From Rhabdophis nuchalis (lineage: Eukaryota > Chordata > Lepidosauria > Squamata > Natricidae), in NCBI GenBank assembly GCA_039707465.1, contig CM077644.1:77522875-77586874 (forward strand): DNA of 64,000 nucleotides, given 5' to 3'. Both the position numbers and the translations under genes were made by a program. Below, piece after piece: positions 49,761-62,199 of the stretch. Each line of letters begins with the position of its first letter. Positions within the stretch are counted from its first letter, which is position 1. A model generated the notes under the pieces. That model ran no database searches and was not told the origin of the DNA. It worked only from the letters and a program-made list of their open reading frames with translations.

Positions 49761-50679
49761 TAGCAGATGTGTATTTCTTTTAAGGAAGGTCACTTTTAAC
49801 ATAGCACTGAATAAGGCAGTGTTTGAATAAAGGAAAGAGGGTTGAAAAAAATAGTTGGGAATTTTAGAGGGAGTATTCTGGATACTTCTGAGACTCTCCC
49901 AGTATAAACGTCTGCCTATGTTGCTACTGTTGTTAGGGATGGGACTGTACTGATAAGCACTTTTGTGTATTGTAAATAATATAATCATACACATTATCCC
50001 TCAAGTTAAGAATGTAATAGTCTGTGGTGGCTTGACTTCTTCTTTCCTCCAAACTATTTGGGGGAAAACAAGTTCTTAAAGGATAAGTAATACAATTTAC
50101 AATTTAGAGCTCCCTTGGATTAATAGTGTGGTAAATGGTGTGCAATTCGCACAATGTGTTTCTTACATAGCATGGGTTAAGTATTTCGCCCCGGCATGAG
50201 GAAATATTAATAAGGATATTTTACTTAAAAATAGGGAATTCAGTTAAATATTTTCTCTATTTATTTGCCTATTTAATGGTGATAGGCATAGGAACATTTA
50301 CCTCATTATTTTCCGGTATTGAATTTCTCTATATTTTTACAATAAGATGCATATTAAGATGGCACTTCAGGAAAATATTTAAAAGGGTGTTTAAAATCGT
50401 CAAATAGGAGACAAAGCAGTGCTAATGTTAGAACAGATTTCTTTCCTCTATGAATCCCTTTTATTCTATGGTTATGCAGATTCTAATCCTTTGTGCTTCA
50501 TATATTCATGCCACGGAATGCAATTTCCAGAACAGGAGAAATTAACTTGGTGGCAATATTTAGTGCAGAAGATACTTGTTGCTCTCCTGTTTAATGGTAA
50601 CCTGACTGAAACAGATTTTCCGTTTCTAACATGGCAATAGTTAATCATTAAAAGCAAATCCCTTTAGTGTGATAGCCTA

Positions 50680-50888
50680 ACCTCCCATGGGGACTTTTAG
50701 AAAAGTTTTAAATTGGGTTTTTAATAATTGGTTTTTAGCACAGGATTGGGGATTATTTAATATATATTTTAAATTATTTGTCTATCTTCTATTGTGTATG
50801 TTTTTTAAATTTCCTGTGCGCCGCCCTGGGTCCTCTGTGGAGAAGGGCGGGATATAAATGTAATAAAATGAAATGAAAAATGAAATAG
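50680..50888 (+). repeat. L2/CR1-type LINE 3' end
   Basis: The 3' UTR words TTTTTAGCACAGGATTGGGG and GTGCGCCGCCCTGGGTCC are followed by GAGAAGGGCGGGATATAAAT and a (TAAAA/TGAAA) tail. Same family as 40040-40205. Confidence 0.75.
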
Positions 50889-51585
50889 TTACTCTTTTGT
50901 TCATAAAAATGTCCTATAAAGACAGAATTAAATTGAAGAAATTTGCACCAGCCTGGAATGCTAATCCGACCCAAATATCTTTAAATTATATCTTTTCATT
51001 AGTGTGGCAAGATGTCTTTGGGGCCCTTTTGATGCTTAGTTAATGTGACAGTAATTTGGCTCTTCCCCGATAATTTGGCTCTTGTAATGCTGTTGTGCAG
51101 AAAAACCTACCAGCTTAAGGAAGAAATAAGAACAATGTCAACGCATTCGAAGCCTCAACCCTGAAGCAGAACAGAGATTCTGTCCACACTCAAAAACCCC
51201 AAAGTAGAGGGAAGAGAGAGGAACTGAAGGAAATGCTTTCTTTGGCGCTAGTGGCTAAACACTACGGGATCAGAGTTTTCTATTTTCTATTACTTCTCTC
51301 CCCTCACTTCTGCCATTGATGGCAAGAGAAGCCAAGGGAGAAAAGAGATCTTTCCCCCAATCCTAGTGTTCCTATTACTTTTTGTAACTAAGAGGGAGCA
51401 AATGGATCTCTTGTATCAGTGCTCCAATCCTACAGCATAATTCCTTGGTGGAATTGGAGAATCGATGGCAAGGGAAGCACGTTGCTCTGAGGAAGTGGGC
51501 AGTTGTAATTGGAGCTTCTGCTTTCCTTGCCACCAGCTGGTTGCAAAGATGGAATGTCTTTTTGGCTCTGCTTTTTCCATGCCAA

Positions 51586-51913
51586 TGGGGGACGTGGTGG
51601 CTCAGTGGCTAAGACGCTGAACTTGTCGATCAGAAAGGTTCAGCGGTTTGAATCCTTAGCCCTGCGTAACTGAGTGAGCTTCCATTACTTGTCCCAGCCT
51701 CTGCCAAACTAGCAGTTCGAAAGCATGTAAAAATGCAAATAGAAAAATAGTGACTTCCTTTGGTGGGAAGGTAACAGCGTTCCGTGCGCCTTCGGTGTTT
51801 AGTCACATGACCACGGAGAAGTCTTCGAACAGCGCTGATTCTTCGGCTTTGAAATGGAAATGAGCACTGCCCCCTAGAGTCGGGAACGACTAGCACATAT
51901 GCGTGAGGGGAGG
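51586..51913 (+). mobile_element. tRNA-derived squamate SINE (Sauria type)
   Basis: The head GGGGACGTGGTGGCTCAGTGG and CAGCGGTTTGAATCC are tRNA box A/B-like. The body has GTGGGAAGGTAACAGCGTTC and CACATGACCACGGAG, ending AGTCGGGAACGACTAGCACA. Flanks CTTTTTCCATGCCAA (51571-51585) and CTTTTTCTCATGCCAA (51914-51929) form a target duplication with one indel. Confidence 0.9.
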
Positions 51914-52684
51914 CTTTTTCTCATGCCAAAAAGCCAACGGTTCTGAAAATCAGTAGCCTGACATAGCAGTGGTCAATAGAAGCAAAGCAGGCGCTCACCC
52001 TAAAGTTTCCTCAGAGTCTACAACCAATTGACCCTTTAGCATAGCTTCTGCTGGCAGAAACCTTTTTTTTAAGTCACTTTTGAAGCAAAGGAAGAAAGTT
52101 GGAAGCTTTCTTTCAGAGTAGATCTGGAATGAAGAAGACATGTCTTCATGTCCTCAACAAAAGGCTAGTTGTAGAAGTGTCTTCACACTGCAGCAAGCAG
52201 AACACGCATTGTAAGAATTACTTCAGTCACTAGAGTACTCTGACTCTCGATAGGAGGTGCCAGTGCCCACAATTGAAACAGAGACCTTTAAATCTTCTGC
52301 TTATCTCCAGTTCATTAATCTCCTATGTGGACTTGTACAATAAGACATGAGAAGAATAAAACTATTCAAAGCAGTTTTCTACTAAAGAAAATGGTAGATA
52401 CCTTAAATTGACTTGAAGTTATGCTTGGATAATGCAGGTGACCAGTACAATTTGTAACAATTTATTCTGCATATCTGCAGTTAATCTTCCTTCAAATAAT
52501 TTAATATGTCTCTTGATGAAAATGTACTTTAGACACATTTCATAAAATTTTCTAAAACAAATCTCTTTAATCAAAAAGTGCAGTAATGTGAAACTGCTTT
52601 CGAAGTACCAATAAGTACAGAACAAAATGTTGGCCTGTTTTGCTTCATTACATGAGTCTTCAAGTTATAATTTTTGCATTGCAG

Positions 52685-52867
52685 GTTCTCCGAAATATGG
52701 TCCATTGTGCTGATTTAAGTAATCCTACAAAATCTCTTGAACTCTATCGGCAGTGGACAGATAGAATTATGGAGGAGTTTTTCCAGCAAGGGGACAAAGA
52801 ACGGGAGAGGGGAATGGAAATCAGCCCAATGTGTGACAAGCACACAGCTTCTGTGGAGAAGTCTCAG
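52685..52867 (+). CDS. PDE4B: PDE4B exon: catalytic domain with metal Asp and invariant Gln
   Basis: Sixty-one codons, [20 protein letters not shown] to SVEKSQ, phase 0 both ends. Asp391 in HCADLSNP is the fourth metal ligand. Gln442, the last codon before the donor GTATTT (52868), is the invariant glutamine that orients the adenine ring. A reading that continues past 52867 is intron. Confidence 0.97.
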
Positions 52868-53275
52868 GTATTTGACTTTTCTCTTTTTGATCTGTCAGGA
52901 ATGCTCCAATTTAAGATTAATAATGTTGATCTGTTACTAGTAAGTCTTAAGGAAAGACATCCTTTGAAAAATGTCGTGCTAAATTGCCCAGTAGGTTCCT
53001 CTCTTTAGCGTACCTGAAGGATTAATCTCACCTTTTCAAATGCCTTTTGCACTTTCGTAAAAACATACCTGCAGCATTGTACATAATCCCTCTTCCAAAT
53101 TCCACTGAATGGTAGAGGATAATGCAGACTTTTTCTAACACCAGCACAATGGGATTTTGTCAATAGAAGGCAATCTGTTTGCCATTAATCCTACATTATG
53201 CTCCGGGAAAACTCTGAAAGGCTGCCTGCAAAGCATTTCACTGATGGTGCTGCTTCACATAAGCTGGACAAGTGT

Positions 53276-53510
53276 CAGTGGTGGATTCCTACTGGCTTGG
53301 ACTGGTGTGGCTAAACCAGTAATGGTTTGGCAGCCTGGATCGCTGGAACCGGCAGCAACCTAGGCCTGCCAGGCATTCGAACCAGTTCTCATCTTGTTTT
53401 TCGGTTATGCGCATGCGCAGAGCAATTTTAATTGTGTGCGCAGCGCACATCAAGCATACATGGCGTGCACACGAGCAAGCAGCAGTAGTGCCTGCCGGAA
53501 CCCACCCCTG
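53276..53510. mobile_element. Nonautonomous hAT element (CAGGGGTGGGTTCC family)
   Basis: Left end CAGTGGTGGATTCC and inverted right end CAGGGGTGGGTTCC. Flanks ACAAGTGT and ACCAGTAT agree at six of eight positions. The interior includes GCGCATGCGCAGAGC and the alternating GTGTGCGCAGCGCAC. Related to 10625-11096 by termini. Confidence 0.75.
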
Positions 53511-55774
53511 ACCAGTATGTGTTCTTAGCAAGGGCCAAGGTTAGCCAAACATATGCCAGTTTCTGGCTTGGCACCATTGGATCTTCTCTTGTAATATAGT
53601 CAGCAAGTAGCAGAGCTTTCAATAATAGAATAGAGTAGGTCCTCTTACTTCAACCACTTAACATTTTGCGAAGAAACAGGATGCAGCACCTTTCCTCCGT
53701 TAGCTGAGAGGATATGGTTTTCAATTCCCAATTTTTTCATTTTCCAAGGACATAATCAGTGTTACTGTAATTATGAGCAGAGCCATTTTCATGCTGTGGC
53801 TAAGGTGTCAGGGTTAGACTGCAGGGGCTTCCTTTGTTTGAGCCACCGAGAGACCTTTCATCAGCCTCTAATGTTCCTTCTATCTGTACGCTACTAAAAC
53901 TCTCAGGTCTGTAACCTTTCACTGGGCAAAACATTCATGATACAGCAAAACTTTGGAAACCAAGCTAACTCAAATGGACTAATTTATAAAATGCATCCAA
54001 AATCCAGGACTCACATGGGATTCAAATTTGACAATTTTATAAAGTATTTTATGACATAAAAATTATCATGAAGTATTTTATGACATAATGCAAAATGTCG
54101 TAAAACGTTCCCTGTGGCCAACTCCTCAGGTTTGACTGCTGTACCATTCAGCCTGGGCTTGTTTCAAGACGGATACATCTCTGACTATCACTTTAATTTT
54201 AAAGAGTTTTTCCAGTACATTAGAAACTCTGCCATTGTTAAAGGCGTTGAGGCATCTGATAAGGAAATATCTCTGAAACAATGACCCGGTTTGTTTGTAT
54301 GTTTGGGGCGGGGGGGGGGGGGTTGGACCTGAGGTAATACTGTAGAAATTAACTCTCAACTTAGTTCTGGAGGTTTCCTTAAATGGATGTAAAGAGCCAA
54401 AGTTCTCCATGTTGTGATAACCAAACAAAATGATTTCACTAAAAATGAAATAATATAGGTTACAGGAAAACTTTCTGTCACTTTTTGGCTTAAGGCACCT
54501 CAGCCGTTACAATAGAATTGTACTGGCTTGTTCAACATCCTGTTGTGTCTGAAGGAGGCAAATGTGATTTCCAAACCAAACATCCTAGCCAGAGATGGGT
54601 TCCTTTGAGAACTATTTTCCTGTTCCGCTGAATTGCCACCCAGCGGTTTTTGGAGTTAAGCAAGGAAATCCAGTCAGACAAGAAACTTTTCCATAGCTTT
54701 TATTGTTCATTCACTTTCCTCCATCCAGTTCCTCCTGCTTGTCAACTAAGAAGTTATGTTATTCCCAAACTTTATTACATAGTGGATAATACCATTATGT
54801 AATAATGCCATACATTTCTCCATTGAATGCTGTTGTATCCAAGCATGTTAACCATAAATAAATTCCACAAAATAGCAAAATGGCATGAAAGTTCTAAACA
54901 GATCCCAGAAGAAGTCAGCTTTTTAACACTAACCCTAAAAAAAAATCACACCAATTCCAAAGTTTGAGTGAAATAAAGATTTTCATCAAAATGTCATAGT
55001 GCACCAGCATTTTTATCTACATTGTTTAAGTGATACTTGGAGGAGTCATATTTCTCCTTTAAAAAACAAATAGATACCATCAGTGAGATGGCAATTTTCA
55101 TTGAAGAGCATTGATATAGTAACCACATCCAATAAGCGTTTCTTTTATAGTTGGACCTCTTCGATCTAGACATCATACCAAATAATTTAAATGTTAATAG
55201 GTCCTTTCATAATACACTGTTTAAGGTGGTGGGCTGTTAACAGCTTTTTCCCTGAGTCCTGATATCTTAAAAAATAGTTACTAACCAGTTTTAATTTTGG
55301 AACAGAAACTTAAGAACTCCTCTGTGTTCTTTCTCCTCGGAGGAGGAAGGCATCCAAGATTCACTTCAGCTCAAACAGGCAACAGATGCCATGATTTCCA
55401 TTACGTCTGAATACCCTAATAATTAAAAATAGCTCCCACTGACAGTACCTTGTAATTCCTTAATATGCAAATACTGCTATACAGATGTTTCTTATATAAT
55501 TGCCATAAATTATATAGCAACAGCGTGACATGATTAAAAAAAATAAAACAAACTTACTGAGCAGATACTTGCTTCTACAGTAGTGGCAGCTTTTTATTTA
55601 TGAATTTTGTTAGAAGTGGGTTTTTTTTTTTAGGATGAAGCTAATTATTTGGGCTTTGTCTAACTTAATTATAGGATAGAAAAAGCCTTGATCTTGGCCT
55701 ATGCTGAGATTTAGGTAATGGGTGGAAAAATCCCTGGACATTTGATTCTAATGTTAGACTATCATTTTATGATT

Positions 55775-56400
55775 ACTAATAATAATAATAATTTATTATA
55801 TTTATAAACCGCCCCCTCTCCCCAAAGGGACTCGGGACGGTGTACAGGAAAATTAAAAAACCATCTAAAAACATACAATACACACAAATTAAAAGCGAGT
55901 TAAACTACCCTGTACTAAAATTTAAAAACCATTAAAATTACCACCCATTAAAACCCAATAAACAATTTGAGAAAACAGACTGGGGAGACAGAGAAGCGTA
56001 AATTAGGCCAAGCCGGCCTGATGAAACAAATAGGTTTTTACTTTTTGGCGGAAGGCGCGGAGGTCCGTAGTCGTTCTAATATCCGGGGGTAGGTCGTTCC
56101 AGAGGGTCGGGCCCATTACAGAGAAGGCCCTTCCCCTGGGCGTCGCCCGCTGGCACTGCCTGGTGGACTGCATCCGGAGAAGTCCCTCTCTGTGTGAGCG
56201 AATCGGCCGAGGGGATGTATGGGGCAGGGTACGATCCCGCAAATAACTAGTCCTGTGCCATGGAGCGCTTTAAAGATGATAATCAACACCTTGAAACGCA
56301 CCCGAAAGACCACAGGCAGCCAGTGCAGCTCGCGCAGGAGTGGTGTAACATGGGAGTATCTAGATTGAAGATTGCTAACCCAGAGCTGCATTTGCAGCGG
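55775..56400 (-). mobile_element. L2/CR1-type LINE 3' end, minus strand
   Basis: On the minus strand the reverse-transcriptase C-terminal words HVTPLLRELHWLPVVFRVRF, KALHGTG, GRAFSVMGPTLWNDLPPDIR and FRQKVKTYLFHQAGLA appear in order. A 3' UTR follows, ending in the inverse of an (ATT)n-type tail at 55778-55800. Same family as 39615-40232 but extending further 5'. Frames are broken. Confidence 0.85.
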
Positions 56401-56404
56401 GGAA

Positions 56405-57130
56405 GGGGGGGGGCTGTACTCTCAACTGCTCTGGGTACTGATCTGGAAAGAATTGTGGCAATAGGAGTCAGTCAGGAATGCTTTCATTTAGCTTTGCTAA
56501 TGCAACATCTGCATCCCTTCCTGAAGGAAACAAATCTGATCCACTCATGCCTCAGTCACTCCAGATTGGACTATTTCAATGTGCTCTATAATTGCTCTTG
56601 AAGAGTACCCAGAAGCCACAGCGGGTACAGTTATCTTCATTCCTAGAACAGAGCATGTTACATCCATGCTCTGCAAGTGCATAGATTGCCAGTTTCCTGC
56701 CAAGTCCAATTCAAGGTGCTGGTTTTGACCTTTAAAGCCATTCATGGCCTGGGGCCGGACTGTCCGAGGGACCACCCCATTAGATCAGAAAAGGTGTCCT
56801 GCAGATATTATCAGCTACGGATCTTCATTTGGTGGGTCCCAGGAGATGTGTCTTCCCTGTCTTGGTGCAAGCTTTATGGAACATTTCTCCCCCTGGAATG
56901 AAATTAGCTTCGTCGCTTTTGATATTCCAGAAGACCCTCAAGACTTAGTTATGTTGTCAGGCCTGAGGCTCCTAAGGAAACCAGGACCATGCTTAGATAG
57001 CTCCAATGCTAAGCTGGCTATTCTTATACTTTCTTTACCTAGGGTTTGTGTTTCTATTTTTATAATATTTACTTCTATCGGTAAGATGAGTAGCTATATA
57101 AATTTGAGTAATAAATAAAATAAATAAATC
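56405..57130 (+). mobile_element. Old L2/CR1-type LINE fragment, plus strand
   Basis: The + strand carries LHRLPVSCQVQFKVLVLTFK and AIHGLGP, equivalent to the HWLPV-FKVL-KALHG stretch of the previous element. An AGTAATAAATAAAATAAATA tail is at about 57104-57128. More diverged than its neighbour. It lies tail-out from the minus-strand copy, so the two are head to head. Confidence 0.7.
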
Positions 57131-57289
57131 TGGCCATAATGATCCACGCCCAATAAATTTCCCCAAATGCACAGAAAGCAATCTTCTTCTTTAATATCAG
57201 CATTCTGGTTTTTCACAATTCCCCTCTAAACAGGTTAGATCAATCCTTCTTTACATATATTGTAACAGCAGGGATTATATCTCCTTGCC

Positions 57290-57612
57290 CTGCAGGAGTC
57301 CCCCCTCTCGCAGGTGTGGCCCTCAGCGTTAACAAGGGCCCACCTCGATGATGGGTTTGTTAACCCAGAGAGGTGGACAAAGCGGAAGGGGATTTTTCAT
57401 CAAATTTTTAATCCGACATAATTTTTAAAATGGTTTTAGTAGGTTTTATTAATGGTTTTAGAACAGGCGTATTATTTAATACATTTTTAAATATATATTT
57501 CATGTATTTTTTATGTTTTATATCATTGATTTTATTGCTGCCTGTACACCGCCCTGAGTCCCGGAAGGGAGAAGGGCGGTATAGAAATTTAATAAATAAT
57601 AATAATAATAAG
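57290..57612 (+). repeat. L2/CR1-type LINE 3' end with (AAT)n tail
   Basis: TGTACACCGCCCTGAGTCCC and GAGAAGGGCGGTATAGAAAT precede an AATAATAATAAT tail. It ends 190 bases before the last coding exon. Start is approximate. Confidence 0.7.
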
Positions 57613-57800
57613 ATCCTGTCTGGTTTTTAATTCACTCTGTTTCATCCTTTTTTAAAAAATGGAGCGGTTTAGTAGATCAATCGCAGCACGAATTAATACT
57701 AATATAATTTCAGTTGCTTTAAATGTAAAGCTGAGAGAAAATGCATAAAGATTGAGCGTAAACAACGTTTCATTACAAATTGATTCTCCTTGCATTGCAG

Positions 57801-58166
57801 GTGGGATTCATTGATTATATTGTTCATCCATTGTGGGAGACCTGGGCAGATCTAGTACAGCCCGATGCTCAAGATATTTTGGATACCCTGGAAGACAACC
57901 GTAATTGGTATCAAAGTATGATCCCTCAGAGCCCTTCCCCTCCCCTTGAAGAACGCAGCCAAGACTGTCAGGGCCTGATGGAGAAGTTCCAGTTTGACCT
58001 TACTCTTGAAGAGGAAGACTCCGATGGGCCTGAGAAGGAGAGTGACAGTATCCATTATTACAGCAGTACCAAGACACTTTGTGTCATTGACCCAGGAAAA
58101 AGGGATTCCCAGCAGGACACTAATATAGAGATTGTGGCAAAAGATGCATCGCCGGTTGATACTTAA
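57801..58166 (+). CDS. PDE4B: PDE4B last coding exon: end of catalytic domain and C-terminal tail
   Basis: 121 codons and a TAA stop at 58164-58166. [20 protein letters not shown] includes Phe445 of the adenine clamp. [12 protein letters not shown] holds the ERK phosphorylation site (Ser486 in the 563-residue form), and [12 protein letters not shown] holds the FQF ERK-docking motif. The acidic tail and the end [11 protein letters not shown] ... SPVDT are PDE4B-specific. The tail differs from human in many positions, as expected for this fast part, but its length is kept. Confidence 0.97.
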   Translation: MGFIDYIVHPLWETWADLVQPDAQDILDTLEDNRNWYQSMIPQSPSPPLEERSQDCQGLMEKFQFDLTLEEEDSDGPEKESDSIHYYSSTKTLCVIDPGKRDSQQDTNIEIVAKDASPVDT

Positions 58167-58734
58167 CACACTGTATTCGTCATGGTGGTTTTATTCACGC
58201 ACATGCAGCTTGTCTCATGTGCTATAGCCTAAAAGTCTGGCTCTTAGACCAGCACCTGTTATTGGCTAGAAGACTTTCCAATTACTCGAGATTGGAGTCA
58301 GGGTTAAAGAGTGTGTAATGACTGCTCAGGAATTAACAGGTGATATCTACTGCAACTTCAGTTTTATCAGCCAAAAACAAAATAAACCTGGCGATAGGGA
58401 GGCAGTATGAGCTGTTACTGAACAAGCCCACTGGGGAATGACACACAATCAAAATATTTTCTATTCTTAATAGATTCTGACATCCGGTTCGGTCCAACAG
58501 CTCAAAATATGGTTTCGTGATTTTGCATTTAAAATTTGTGCACCTGTCTCAGACCCGTGTGCCTTTTTTATAAATACTTCCACATCTTTTCGAGACGCCT
58601 ACTAAATACACAACAAAACTTGTTTGATACCAATATATATTTTATATTATTATTAATCCTGTTTAATGAAGAAAGTCTTCCTCTCTACGGGCAATACTTG
58701 TCTTTTACCGCAGTTTAATTGTTTTGACTCACTA

Positions 58735-58740
58735 AATAAA
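58735..58740 (+). terminator. PDE4B: Proximal AATAAA polyadenylation signal
   Basis: AATAAA in CACTAAATAAAGCAGGGTGC, 570 bases after the stop. Possible alternative shorter 3' UTR. Confidence 0.5.
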
Positions 58741-59797
58741 GCAGGGTGCCCTCCTCCTTGCATTACTGCATCACTGGTCACTTTATTAGTCCCACAAAAT
58801 CTAGGTTTCTCCTGTGTTACTTGCCACACATGAACAAATGGCTTTCCACCCAGCTGTTTTTGACTTTTGTTGTACACGGGATAAAGTAGCTTTGCATTCT
58901 CATTAGACAATGCAGTACGTATAAAAACCAACGTGTTGTAATATGATGGACAATCTCCCCTTTAAAAAAAACACAAAACTCAGTGGAATTTTTGTGTTTG
59001 GTCCTACTGTACTCCCCTCCCTCCCATTCTTCATGTTCGCTAGGCTGAGTCTCCTTTTCTTCTCCTCAACTTGCCTTGAGCTATTACACGTCCAGTACTG
59101 TTTATAACAGTGTATTTATTATGTCTTGTATATAATGTAATGTTTTGTAAGTATTAATTTATATAAATTAACATTGCCAATCAGTGGCGATGTTATCTGT
59201 GTAGAAGACTCTGAATGAGAGTTGCCTTTCTTGTAATTTTTTTGTACTGCGTAAAATGGAAAGAACCTGAGCACAGTGAAAGAGACATATGGAACCCAGA
59301 AAGGGCATTCAGACATTGGCTCCCATTGGATTTCATTTTCATTTGGATTCTGGAAATCGGGGTTTGGTAACTGGTGAGGATTTAGGATGGTTTGTTCAGC
59401 AGAAATGAAACTACTGAAAGGTTGAAAAGGACGCGCCCCAGGAAAGGCCACAAAACCTTCTGTCATTTTCCAATTTTTAAAATCAGCCAATGTGAGTTTC
59501 TATGACAAAATGTGAACTGATACTATAATTGTGCTGTGAAACCTCTTCCAACAAAGCTTGTGAGGCATGCATACGGTGCCGATGTGTAAAGCTATGTTTC
59601 AAGCTTTCAGTCCAACTTGTGACTAACTAGTTGACGAAAATAGCACAGCTGTGCATGATACATGGGTTTATATGTCTGTTGAACACTGCATTGTTCCAGG
59701 TGGTTATTTTATTGTTTGAAAGTTTCACACAATGTATGTTGTTATAGTATTATATATTGTGTTGAGATGCATTCTGAAGAGATTTTTATATGAAGTG

Positions 59798-59803
59798 AAT
59801 AAA
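59798..59803 (+). terminator. PDE4B: Distal AATAAA polyadenylation signal
   Basis: AATAAA in GAAGTGAATAAATGAAAGC, followed within 25 bases by TTTAGTCTGG. Sequence character changes after about 59830, so this is the likely main end. Confidence 0.65.
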
Positions 59804-60477
59804 TGAAAGCATGATTTAGTCTGGACTTTCCTGGATGATCTTTTCAGGTAAACAGATACACACACGCCCAATCCTTCCTTCAATCTACCTTAGTTTTTAT
59901 ATGCTTATTCAAATATAACATAAATACATTCCCTTGAAACTAAATTACCTATGTTCTTATAATAAATGATATAAAAATATAAATAAATAGATTTAAAGTG
60001 AAAAATAAAACTTAAGACATTTAAAAAAAATAATTTTCTATATTTCTTTGGAAAAAAAGTCTTCCTTAATATAATGAGACATCATCTGAATTAAATCGAT
60101 GGTAGGTCTTATCTTTAACACTCCATGAACCTGTTTTATTTGAAAGATGCTCTTGATTTTAAATAATTAAAATTATTTAGCTACAAATAGAGATTATGAT
60201 TAACCAAATCAGTTACAAAGAGCAAGTATTTCATCTGCCTTAGTTTCAAAGTATATGTAATCAGTTATTAGAAAAGAAATTGCTTCAGAGTATATTTTTT
60301 TCTAGATTTTTTTTTAATTCCACCTTTATTATAAATGATTCAAGGTAATAAATATACCTAATACGCCTTCCTCCTAATTTCCGCACAAGAACCTGTGAGG
60401 TGAGTTGGGCTGAAAGGGAGCAACTGGCCCAAAGTCAACCCAGACAGCTTTCACACATACATACTGTATATACATAC

Positions 60478-60670
60478 CAGTGGTGAAATTCAACTTTTTT
60501 TTACTACCGGTTCTGTGGGCGTGGCTTGGTGGGTGTGATGGGGCTTGGTGGGCATGGCAGGGAAAATCTCCATTCCCACCCCACTCTGAGGCCAGCCAGA
60601 GGGTGTCATTTGCCATTTCTGTGAACTACTCAAAATTTCCGCTATTCGTTCTCCAGAACCTGTCAGAACT
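60478..60670. mobile_element. Truncated hAT element (CAGTGGTG family)
   Basis: It begins CAGTGGTGAAATTCAAC and shares GTTCTGTGGGCGTGGCTTGG and ACTACTCAAAATTTCCGCTA with 45451-45704. The right terminus is lost before the CT tract. Confidence 0.65.
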
Positions 60671-60688
60671 TTGGGCCAGTCGTACTTG

Positions 60689-60690
60689 TT

Positions 60691-60769
<79 letters not shown>
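60689..60769. repeat. (CT)n microsatellite, about 40 units
   Basis: Uninterrupted CT run. It underlies the long serine-leucine and arginine-glutamate reading frames, which are not genes. Confidence 0.95.
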
Positions 60770-60775
<6 letters not shown>

Positions 60776-61198
60776 TAAATAACTATATTAACTATATATA
60801 TAAGTCTAAGAATGTTATTAATTGTATTTTTGGGGAATCTGAAGTCTTCTACAATGCCTATTACTGGCCATTGTAGAAGCAGAAATTTTCTTAAGTTATA
60901 TAACACACTCATGTACATATTTCAGCTTTAGGGATAGAGATGTGTAAGCCTGTAAGTGCATGTTTGCAAAATAGTAAACAGTAGAAGACAAATACACATT
61001 TCTTGCAGATAAACTGGCAAACCTATTTCACTTTTTAAATATATTTGGTAGCTTTTAGTCATCTATTTCATTGATAAGAGTTTTGGACTGAAAAGCTGCA
61101 AATAATATAAAATGCCATAGCACAATTAAAGTCACTTCCTTACCCCAACTGCCGACTTTCCTGATCAACAAGTTCAGCATTCATACAACATGCTAAAC

Positions 61199-62066
61199 CA
61201 GTGATGGGCAAACTCATTAGTCAATAGAGCCAAATATCATCAGTACCACAACTGAAATTTCTTTTTGAGAGCCAGTGTGGCCTGTTTTGTGGGAGTGGCT
61301 CAGCGGTCATGTGACCAGGTGGGCATGGCCAACTTGGAAAATGTGAGGAAACTCACTTAATGACTTAGCAACCAAAATTTTGGACTCAATTGTGGTCATA
61401 AGTTTCTTTCTTTCTTTCTTTATCTCTCTCTCCCACTTTCTTTTTCTTTCTATTTTTCTTTTTGTCTCTCTGTCTCTCTCTGTATCTGTCTCTCTCCTCC
61501 CTCCACCCATCTCTGTCACTCTGTATGTGTGTGTGTGTGTGTCTATCTGTCTGTCTTTCTGTTTCCCTCCCTCCCTCTCTGTGTCTCTCTCTCTGTTTGT
61601 CTTTCCCTCCCTCCCCCTCTGTCTCTGTCGCTCTGTGTGTCTGTCATTCTCTCCCTCCCTCCCACCCCGGGAAGCAGCGGAGGGGCCGGCATGTCAGCTG
61701 GGGAGGCTACGGCTGCCTCCTCCCACAGCGAGCAGGCGGGCAGGCAGGAGGAGCACCCGAGGCTGCTGTTATCTTAAGCGCCGCCGAGGCAATCCAGGCG
61801 CCCCACACCCACCTCCCTCCCAGCCCCATGTGGCGGGTAGCCCCGGAAAGTGCGCCACAGTGGCCGTCGGATGGAGCTGGTGGAGATGCGCCCGGCCATC
61901 CTGCCCGATGCACCTGCCTGGCGACCTCGGACGGCGGGAGCTGCACGTCACAGGGCTCGGGGGCAGCAGCCGCCGCCTATGCAACAGATGGAGTCTGCCC
62001 GTGGCTGGGTGGAGGAAGAGCCGCACTCGAGGAGCCAAACCGCAAGCCGCGGTTTGCCGACCACTG
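61199..62066. mobile_element. 868-bp nonautonomous hAT element with CpG-rich interior
   Basis: Left end CAGTGATGGGCAAACTC and inverted right end CAGTGGTCGGCAAACCG. The flanks TGCTAAAC (61191-61198 and 62067-62074) are an exact 8-bp duplication. The left third has the CTCACTTAATGACTTAGCAA theme shared with 10885-10925. The middle (61400-61665) is a pyrimidine tract of CTTT/CTCC/TGTG words. The right part (61660-62050) is very GC- and CpG-rich. Long ORFs on both strands are composition effects; none shows transposase motifs. Confidence 0.88.
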
Positions 62067-62199
62067 TGCTAAACCAAAACCAAACCCCTTTATGCTTAAT
62101 GTAAAAAGGTAAATTGATACAACATGGCAGACCAGCATGTGTTTACTTTTGCAGGAGACATTAAGTGTGATCCTTACCAGCAAAACAGTGTCTACTACT

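Larger units (their letters stand above)
52868..57800 (+). other. PDE4B: 4.9-kb last intron with hAT element and LINE cluster
   Basis: Contents: hAT element 53276-53510, poly-G run at about 54306-54321, and a run of L2/CR1-type LINE pieces at 55775-57612 in both orientations. 53.6-55.7 kb holds nothing recognised. Acceptor CCTTGCATTGCAG ends at 57800. Confidence 0.78.
58167..59825 (+). other. PDE4B: PDE4B 3' UTR
   Basis: About 1.65 kb of repeat-free sequence after the stop. It has one AU-rich TGTATTTATTATG (59111-59123) and two AATAAA signals. The ORFs on the minus strand at 58653-58931 and 59119-59490 have no recognisable content. End inferred from the distal signal. Confidence 0.75.

Noticed and set aside
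52868..53008. Readthrough coding extension after SVEKSQ
   Set aside because: A consensus-position donor follows Gln442 and the conserved continuation VGFIDY is found at 57801; the readthrough peptide is not PDE-like.
60480..60918. ORFs rich in Ser-Leu (plus) and Arg-Glu (minus)
   Set aside because: Products of the (CT)n microsatellite.
61380..62112. Long ORFs of 216-230 codons
   Set aside because: They arise from low-complexity pyrimidine tracts and a GC-rich block within a hAT element; overlapping ORFs occur in several frames on both strands and no protein motif is present.
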